A DNA stretch of 10,573 bases from Candidatus Bathyarchaeota archaeon (GTDB lineage Archaea > Thermoproteota > Bathyarchaeia > Bathyarchaeales > DTEX01). This document shows positions 6,209 to 10,573 of this stretch, piece after piece. The stretch lies in assembly GCA_026414245.1 (NCBI GenBank), contig JAOAJJ010000027.1:1-10573 (forward strand), in the 5' to 3' direction. The notes below the pieces were generated by a model that had not been told where the DNA came from, did no database searches, and saw only the letters and a list, made by a program, of their open reading frames with translations. The number at the start of each line of letters is the position of its first letter. The stretch's first letter is position 1. Made by a program: the position numbers and the translations under genes.

Positions 6209-8664
6209 ATTTTCATTATGAAGACTTCCTCAGAAATCTTTTCAACGGCGCTAGATTCCGGCTTACCGAAGATTAGGGTTTTAATTTTATGCATGGCTTT
6301 TAGATCTCCTTCAAACGGCTTTAGGTCGATTGGCGCGTATACAACTCCATCGAGCTCTTGGTTTAAGGCGACATCGTTTTTCTTCTTGTATTGCCATATC
6401 ACGTTATTGAAGTCCATGAATTTCGGCAGTAGGGTGACGATGCTATCCCTCCATTCATCCCTTTCTTCTGGGAAGCGCTGGACATGCAAGCTCTCATTAG
6501 AGTATATTTCAAGCCAGATTGCCTCTGTTATAAATGGACATATCGGCGCCAGAAGTTTAAGAATAGTCTCCAGGCATTTATGGAGCGTGTACCATGCGCC
6601 GCGCTGAAGCCTTTGGCTGAAGAGGCGGTCTCGATTATAGGCTCTGGATTTAACGGCTTCAATATAGTGATCCGCGAAAATGTTCCATGTAAATGTCCTT
6701 ATGGTTGTGCCAGCGTGGAAGGCGTTCATCTCTTCGTATCCTTTCCGGCATTCAGCTATAACCTCATTCAGCTTAGCTAATATCATTCTATCTAGCGGCG
6801 TAAGCTCATAGTCCTCGCTTACCTGGGGGAAAGATGATATGAATCTGGCGATATTCCATAGCTTCGTTAGGAACTTTGAGGTTCCGCGTATCCGCTCAAA
6901 CGAGCATCTTATATCGCCTTTAGTTATGTTCCCTTCAAGCGCAGTCCATACCCTAAAGGCTTCGCTGCCGAACATCTTTATAACGTCCTGCGGGTCGATA
7001 ACATTTCCAGCGCTTTTACTCATCTTTCTGCCATGCTCGTCGACGACATGCATGTGTATCCAAACGTTTCTGAAGGGCTCTCTACCGAAGAGCAGGAGAG
7101 ACTTTAAGACGGTGAAGTAAAGCCAGTTTCTAACTATCTCCTTTCCCTGCGGTCTAAGTGAGCATGGAAAGCTCCTCTTAAAGAACTCTTTATTCCATAA
7201 GTATCCGAGTATGTAGACTTCGGAGGTTGCTGAGTCAAACCACGTGTCAAATGTTCGTTCTTCGCCGCGGAACTCTCTTCCACCGCATCTGGGGCACTTG
7301 TCAATCGGCGGAGGCTCCCTCCAGGGCTGATAATACCTTCCAGGTTCAGGCACATAAATGTAGCCGCAGGTCTTACAGTACCATAAGGGTATCTCAGTTC
7401 CATAGTATCTTCGCCTAGATATAACCCAATCTATGTCGATGGAGTTGACCCAGTCGATGAGTATCTGCTTACTCTCCGGCGCGAAGAAGCTCATTTGATC
7501 GGCGAGCTTAAGTATCTCCTCCTTAAACTCAACCTGCTTTAAATAAAACTCCCTCATTGGAATGAACTCGATTGGGTTCTTAGACCTCCAACAGACAGGT
7601 CTCCGCTGAATAATCTTCTCCTGTCTGACGAGTAAGCCTCTGGCTCTAAGGTCTTCTATTATGCGTCTCCTAGCTTCCTCAACCTTCAGATCAGCGTATT
7701 TCCCCGCATTCTCATTCATCTCACCCTTCTCGTTTATGGCAAATATGGGTTTTAGGTCTAGTTCTCTAAGTATTCTAACGTCGCTGTAGTCGCCGAAGCT
7801 GCATATCATAACTAGGCCTGAGCCGAATTCCGGCTTAGCGTAGGGGTGTGGAATTATCTCAACTATATGCTCGTATATTGGGACGATGGCGTGTTTTCTC
7901 TCTAGGTGCTGGTAGCGCCCGTCGGATGGATTGAAAAGGATTATGCGGCATGAACATAGCAGTTCTGGTCTAGTTGTAGCTATCAGTATTTCTTCACCGG
8001 TCTCCTGAACCCTAAACTTTATGTAATTTAGTAGGGCTTCCTCTTCCTCATATTCTACTTCAGCATCGGATATAGTCGTGCGGCAGACCGGGCAGTAGTT
8101 CGTAGCCTTTTCATCCTCATAGATTAAACCCCTCTTCCAAAACTCAATGAACGTTTCCTGTGTTAAGCGCCTGTATTCCGGGTCATCGGTCTCGTATCTG
8201 CCTCCAACCCTATATTCGAGATCCCATGAATTGCAGCTCAAACCTAAACGCTTAAATGTTTCTAACGACATCTCACCGCTCTCTTGGAGTAGCTGCTTAC
8301 ATTTAGCGATAAACTCCTCTCTAGGCGTTTCATGCATAACTATACCGAAGGTCTTCTCAGCCTGAACCTCTATCGGCAAACCGTTTTTGTCTAAGCCCAT
8401 CGGGAAGAGCACATTGAACCCTGTCATACGCTTATATCTCGCAAATATGTCCATCCAGACATAAGTGTATGCTTGCCCTATGTGAACCGGAGTATTCACG
8501 TATGGGGGTGGAGTATCAATGCTGAAAACCTCTTTGTGAGAGGTCTCATCAAACCTGTAGACTCCATCCTCCTGCCACTTCCTAAACAAAACAATCTCTT
8601 TAGCCGGATCCCACATCTTATCCTTTATTCTAGGTTTAAATTCTACAGTCTCCTTCCCGCTCAT
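6205..8664 (-). CDS. valS: Valyl-tRNA synthetase, archaeal type
   Basis: 819 aa, class I synthetase that charges tRNA-Val. Signature 1 is PPPYVNTPVHIGQAY (HIGQ at 61-64, in place of HIGH); signature 2 is KMSKS at 547-551 (GRKMSKSAGNVIDP). The CP1 editing domain (about 170-340) includes ATTRPELL and the FGSGLVMICSFGDYSD block, typical of ValRS proofreading of mischarged threonine. Zinc-binding cysteine pairs are seen at Cys191/Cys194 and at Cys430/Cys433 with Cys457/Cys460. TFDTWFDSATSE precedes the catalytic second half, and the anticodon-binding helical domain follows from about 600. IleRS and LeuRS are less likely because DKNGLPIE and the CP1 sequence match archaeal ValRS. The bacterial C-terminal coiled coil is absent, as expected for archaeal forms. 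ATG 8664 has GGTGAAG 8 nt upstream. Confidence 0.93.
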   Translation of the reverse strand: MSGKETVEFKPRIKDKMWDPAKEIVLFRKWQEDGVYRFDETSHKEVFSIDTPPPYVNTPVHIGQAYTYVWMDIFARYKRMTGFNVLFPMGLDKNGLPIEVQAEKTFGIVMHETPREEFIAKCKQLLQESGEMSLETFKRLGLSCNSWDLEYRVGGRYETDDPEYRRLTQETFIEFWKRGLIYEDEKATNYCPVCRTTISDAEVEYEEEEALLNYIKFRVQETGEEILIATTRPELLCSCRIILFNPSDGRYQHLERKHAIVPIYEHIVEIIPHPYAKPEFGSGLVMICSFGDYSDVRILRELDLKPIFAINEKGEMNENAGKYADLKVEEARRRIIEDLRARGLLVRQEKIIQRRPVCWRSKNPIEFIPMREFYLKQVEFKEEILKLADQMSFFAPESKQILIDWVNSIDIDWVISRRRYYGTEIPLWYCKTCGYIYVPEPGRYYQPWREPPPIDKCPRCGGREFRGEERTFDTWFDSATSEVYILGYLWNKEFFKRSFPCSLRPQGKEIVRNWLYFTVLKSLLLFGREPFRNVWIHMHVVDEHGRKMSKSAGNVIDPQDVIKMFGSEAFRVWTALEGNITKGDIRCSFERIRGTSKFLTKLWNIARFISSFPQVSEDYELTPLDRMILAKLNEVIAECRKGYEEMNAFHAGTTIRTFTWNIFADHYIEAVKSRAYNRDRLFSQRLQRGAWYTLHKCLETILKLLAPICPFITEAIWLEIYSNESLHVQRFPEERDEWRDSIVTLLPKFMDFNNVIWQYKKKNDVALNQELDGVVYAPIDLKPFEGDLKAMHKIKTLIFGKPESSAVEKISEEVFIMKI

Positions 8665-8688
8665 AAAAGCTTCACCACGCTGAATTCC

Positions 8689-8728
8689 CCTATATAAGAA
8701 TCGGCTTTAAAACGTATTTTAAAATAAC
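8689..8728 (-). promoter_or_regulatory. valS promoter region with two TATA candidates
   Basis: On the minus strand, TTATATA (8691-8697) and TTTTAAAATA (8715-8728 region) both fit box A. The distal one would give a leader of about 30 nt containing the GGTGAAG Shine-Dalgarno; the proximal one would place the transcript start almost on the ATG. The distal box is nearly symmetrical and could also serve plus-strand transcription into the GC-rich island. Confidence 0.45.
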
Positions 8729-8741
8729 TAGCGCTTGTTTT

Positions 8742-8822
8742 GGCGCCGCCTAATGTACTTGGCTCTGGCGGTGGCTCAACAGCACCTTCCTCCCAGCGAC
8801 AGCACCGAGATACTATTTCTTT
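8742..8822. other. GC-rich structured island in valS/mscS intergenic region, possible small RNA
   Basis: Within an AT-rich intergenic stretch, about 70 bp are strongly GC-rich. GGCGCCGCC (8742-8750) can pair with GGCGGTGGC (8767-8775) with one mismatch and one G-U pair around a 16-nt loop. It is followed by two copies of ACAGCACC (8779-8786 and 8799-8806) and a T-rich tail (8811-8822). A TATA-like stretch lies about 20-25 bp upstream on the plus strand. Small reading frames cross it on both strands, so a degenerate or tiny gene is also possible. The strand is not determined. Confidence 0.25.
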
Positions 8823-8828
8823 AAGGAC

Positions 8829-8838
8829 TGAAATATAA
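8829..8838 (+). promoter_or_regulatory. TATA box for the MscS-type channel gene
   Basis: TGAAATATAA on the plus strand predicts a transcript start near 8860 and a leader of about 60 nt before TTG 8920. A second TATA-like CTATAATATG (8900-8909) is closer to the gene and seems too close for the chosen start. Confidence 0.4.
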
Positions 8839-8919
8839 AGGTAATTGTCCGAGGTGTTTTCTCCGGCAGCCATAAATCTAATATTAATGATAATGCCAAC
8901 TATAATATGGTGGCGAAGT

Positions 8920-9555
8920 TTGAGCATTAATCCATTATCTCAGAAGGAGCAGGTAGATAAAGCTGAGATTGCGGGAAACGCGGCTAAAGCTATGGTTAAA
9001 GTAGTCGTCTATATAGTGCTTTACGTTGCTGTCGCAGCGGTTATTCAATGGCTTTTCATCAGCTTCATGCCGCAGTTCGGGATAAACATTGTGGATTACA
9101 TTGGATATATTCAGGTGCTTCTCGCAGTAGCATTCGGATACCTCATTGTAAGCGGAATAGCATCCTTCTTCTACTGGTCTATGAGGGCAAAATATGAGCA
9201 TGCCACAGCCGCCGCCGTTAGGAATGTTGTGAAGATTATAGGTATTGGAGCCCTAATTGCGGCTATAGCTGGCGGTGTAGCCGGCGGTGCCGCCGGGGTT
9301 GCTTTAGGGGGCTTTATAGGTATAGTTATAGGTTTTGCCTCCCAGCAAGTGTTGGGGCAGGCGGTTGCAGGGCTATTTCTACTCATCTCAAGACCCTATA
9401 AAATCGGCGACCCTGTTGTTTTAGCCGGAGAGGACGGCGTCGTTGACGATGTTTCAACATTATTTACGGTGGTTGCTAAAAATGATGGTACACGGGTGCT
9501 GATACCGAATAATTCTATTGTGGGAAGCAAGATCTATCTGAAGCCTAAAAGCTAA
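8920..9555 (+). CDS. Short MscS-family mechanosensitive channel
   Basis: 211 aa from TTG 8920. Four hydrophobic stretches are visible: about residues 26-50, 63-86, 106-130, and the pore-lining Gly/Ala-rich helix to about 157. The pore segment GGFIGIVIGFASQQVLGQ, then AGLFLLISRPYKIGD, matches the TM3a/TM3b and beta-domain junction of MscS. The beta domain follows, ending in DGTRVLIPNNSIVGSKI. MscS channels release solutes when membrane tension rises on osmotic downshock. The protein stops right after the beta domain, so the cytoplasmic alpha/beta vestibule domain (about 100 residues in E. coli MscS, 286 aa) is missing. The reading frame ends in a normal TAA with no sign of a frameshift in the following bases. 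The start is uncertain: TTG 8920 has GGTGG (8909-8913) at good spacing; TTG 8845 and ATG 8887 are in-frame alternatives that add a hydrophobic segment. Confidence 0.85.
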   Translation: MSINPLSQKEQVDKAEIAGNAAKAMVKVVVYIVLYVAVAAVIQWLFISFMPQFGINIVDYIGYIQVLLAVAFGYLIVSGIASFFYWSMRAKYEHATAAAVRNVVKIIGIGALIAAIAGGVAGGAAGVALGGFIGIVIGFASQQVLGQAVAGLFLLISRPYKIGDPVVLAGEDGVVDDVSTLFTVVAKNDGTRVLIPNNSIVGSKIYLKPKS

Positions 9556-9791
9556 ATGGAGTAAAAATGAAATTTACTTTGGCGTGTTAAGAGCTGTGAG
9601 AGAAAGATGCTATAAAAATGACAAGGCTAGAGGCTATTCCATAGCATGCAGCCAGTTGACGGAACGAAGCACATGATTAATTTTCCCAATTCAAAGTTTT
9701 TCATTGGGGTGAGGGAATATCGTCTGTAGAAAGGTTTATAGGTCGATTGAGAGGGCGCTTTTCTAAAAGAAAGCTTTAAACTGTTGGAAGT
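9556..9791. other. Intergenic region between two convergent genes
   Basis: About 236 bp without a convincing gene. It contains small hairpins: GCTAT-TCC-ATAGC (9633-9645), CCCAAT (9685-9690) paired with ATTGGG (9703-9708) around a 12-nt loop, and CTTTTCTAAAAG near 9760-9775, any of which may mark transcript ends. I found no C/D-box pair or tRNA. Confidence 0.4.
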
Positions 9792-10184
9792 TTATGAGTT
9801 AGAGGTTTCTTCCTTTATCTTCTCCTCTAGACTTTTTATTTTCCCATGCTCCACTATGTTGATGCGTGTTGGCAGCCTAACCCTATATCCGAGGCGCAGA
9901 AACAAACTATATAATTCTTCGCCCGTTATCTTCTCCCTAATCTTTCCCTCTAAAATAAGTTTAACGAGAACCTTCACAATATGCTGTGTGACTTCAGGAT
10001 ACTGGGCTCTTGCAGCGTTAAGGACCTCCCAAGCCCTATCGACAAAAAATTTATCTAAAACCTCATCTGGATTAACTTCCCTCGGCTTTTCAGCTTCAGA
10101 TTCGGGCTCCGTCTTCTCCATAAGGCGTTTTCTCAACTCCATAAGCTTCCTATATCTTATCATTTCAAGCTCCAGATCCGACAT
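9792..10184 (-). CDS. Conserved small archaeal protein, possible PDCD5/TFAR19-like DNA-binding protein
   Basis: 130 aa. It begins with a charged helix, MSDLELEMIRYRKLMELRKR, similar in style to the N-terminal helix of archaeal PDCD5-like dsDNA-binding proteins. An acidic, Pro-containing linker follows (residues 24-40), then a helical core (VDRAWEVLNAARAQYPEV, then VKVLVKLILEGKIREKIT) and a basic, beta-like segment, LGYRVRLPTRINI, with a Lys/Glu tail. The GKIREKITGEEL stretch recalls the PDCD5 core, but the tail does not, so the assignment is weak and the protein may be a separate archaeal family of unknown function. ATG 10184 is preceded closely by AGGA. The gene lies 50 bp downstream of the aRF1 gene on the same strand and may be co-transcribed with it; a TATA-like AATAATTAA in the gap leaves an own promoter possible. 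Confidence 0.6.
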   Translation of the reverse strand: MSDLELEMIRYRKLMELRKRLMEKTEPESEAEKPREVNPDEVLDKFFVDRAWEVLNAARAQYPEVTQHIVKVLVKLILEGKIREKITGEELYSLFLRLGYRVRLPTRINIVEHGKIKSLEEKIKEETSNS

Positions 10185-10234
10185 ATTCCTGAACCCGCTC
10201 CCACTTAGAGAAACATAATGTTCTGCGTTAATTA

Positions 10235-10560
10235 TTAATGTTGCTCCATCTTATATCTTAAGGTAGCAGCTATGCCGCCGAAAGACTTCAGCAGCATCTG
10301 CCCCTCCTCGGTTTCTGGAGATATCACCTCAACTCTTGAGCCGGCAGCTTCAGCTATTTCAGCCAGCTCCTCAATAAGATCCTTCTCTTCAACAACCTCA
10401 AGCGTCGGGTTTCCGCACTTAGGGCACTGTCTCCCAACAAGCGATTGCGTGAACCCCAAAACCTCGTAACTCCTCATAGACTCGTGATATGTGTGTCCAC
10501 ATGATGTGCAGCTAACCGTTACACGCGTAACATCGATGGCTTCTGATAGCAGCAGCACGT
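10235..10560 (-). CDS. prf1: Peptide chain release factor aRF1, C-terminal part, 5' end cut by contig end
   Basis: About 108 codons of the C-terminal domain of archaeal release factor 1, which recognises all three stop codons and triggers peptide release. VLLLSEA at the cut edge matches the strand that opens domain 3. A zinc ribbon follows, with Cys pairs in SCTSCGH and RQCPKCGN. The end, VEVISPETEEGQMLLKSFGG then IAATLRY, is the hallmark C-terminus of eRF1/aRF1. The N-terminal stop-recognition domain and the GGQ domain lie beyond the window. The apparent GTG start at 10558 is false: the only upstream in-frame stop comes from the 13 adapter bases at 10561-10573. The gene is therefore partial by assembly, not biologically truncated. 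Confidence 0.88.
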
Positions 10561-10573
10561 CTGTCTCTTATAC
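10561..10573. other. Tn5/Nextera mosaic-end adapter remnant
   Basis: The final 13 bases, CTGTCTCTTATAC, are identical to the first 13 of the 19-bp hyperactive-Tn5 mosaic end used in tagmentation libraries. They abut an interrupted conserved gene, so this is untrimmed adapter and not genomic sequence. Confidence 0.9.

Noticed and set aside
7134..7403. 89-codon frame within valS
   Set aside because: It lies entirely within the conserved synthetase sequence in another frame and has no family features.
8661..8927. 88-codon minus-strand frame across the valS/mscS gap
   Set aside because: It overlaps the valS start, the predicted valS promoter and the upstream region of mscS. A peptide with PPPEP and LGGAKTSASY segments is curious, but no start signal supports it; the GC-rich part is reported instead as a structured island.
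9784..10218. 144-codon plus-strand frame opposite the 130-aa gene
   Set aside because: It is Ser- and Phe-rich, typical of an antisense shadow. The minus-strand protein has a charged helical pattern, a good start, and sits in line with aRF1.
1..10573. CRISPR arrays, insertion sequences, rRNA or tRNA genes
   Set aside because: I looked for regularly spaced repeats, transposase motifs, terminal inverted repeats and tRNA arms on both strands and found none; the only transposon-derived sequence is the library adapter at the right end.

Overview
The window looks like chromosomal DNA of a thermophilic or anaerobic archaeon, probably of the Thermoproteota/Bathyarchaeia sphere. The phylum is my inference. 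The archaeal evidence is an archaeal-type UMP kinase, an archaeal-type valyl-tRNA synthetase, the C-terminus of archaeal release factor aRF1, and TATA boxes about 25-45 bp upstream of many starts, with a mix of leaderless and Shine-Dalgarno starts. Coding density is high, and I see no insertion sequence, CRISPR array, tRNA or rRNA.

Layout. Left part (1-1915), all on the minus strand: an FmdE-domain protein, a VapB/VapC toxin-antitoxin pair, and the N-terminal 131 residues of an ECF-transporter substrate-binding membrane protein that runs off the left edge. A nested palindromic element lies between vapC and the ECF promoter. Next, on the plus strand, comes a large three-part ADP-ribosylglycohydrolase-fold protein (2096-4009), then a small leaderless coiled-coil protein (4085-4408). 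The middle holds two divergent genes, UMP kinase (minus) and a metallo-beta-lactamase-fold hydrolase (plus). The hydrolase converges on valS (minus) with stop codons overlapping by 4 bp. Right part: a 255-bp valS/mscS intergenic region with a GC-rich island, a short MscS-type channel (plus), then two minus-strand genes, a 130-aa conserved protein and the C-terminal part of aRF1.

Functionally this is a mix of core information and nucleotide genes (valS, pyrH, prf1), membrane functions (ECF S-component, MscS channel), and accessory genes (vapBC, ADP-ribosylglycohydrolase, FmdE-like). I do not see a multi-gene novel system.

The best points for a second look are: the palindromic operator-like element at 456-480; the GC-rich structured island at 8742-8822; the domain architecture and altered metal-site motif of the ADP-ribosylglycohydrolase; the MscS channel that lacks the usual cytoplasmic vestibule; and a technical artefact. 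The last 13 bases (10561-10573) match the Tn5/Nextera mosaic end, so the right end of the contig is adapter sequence and aRF1 is cut artificially.
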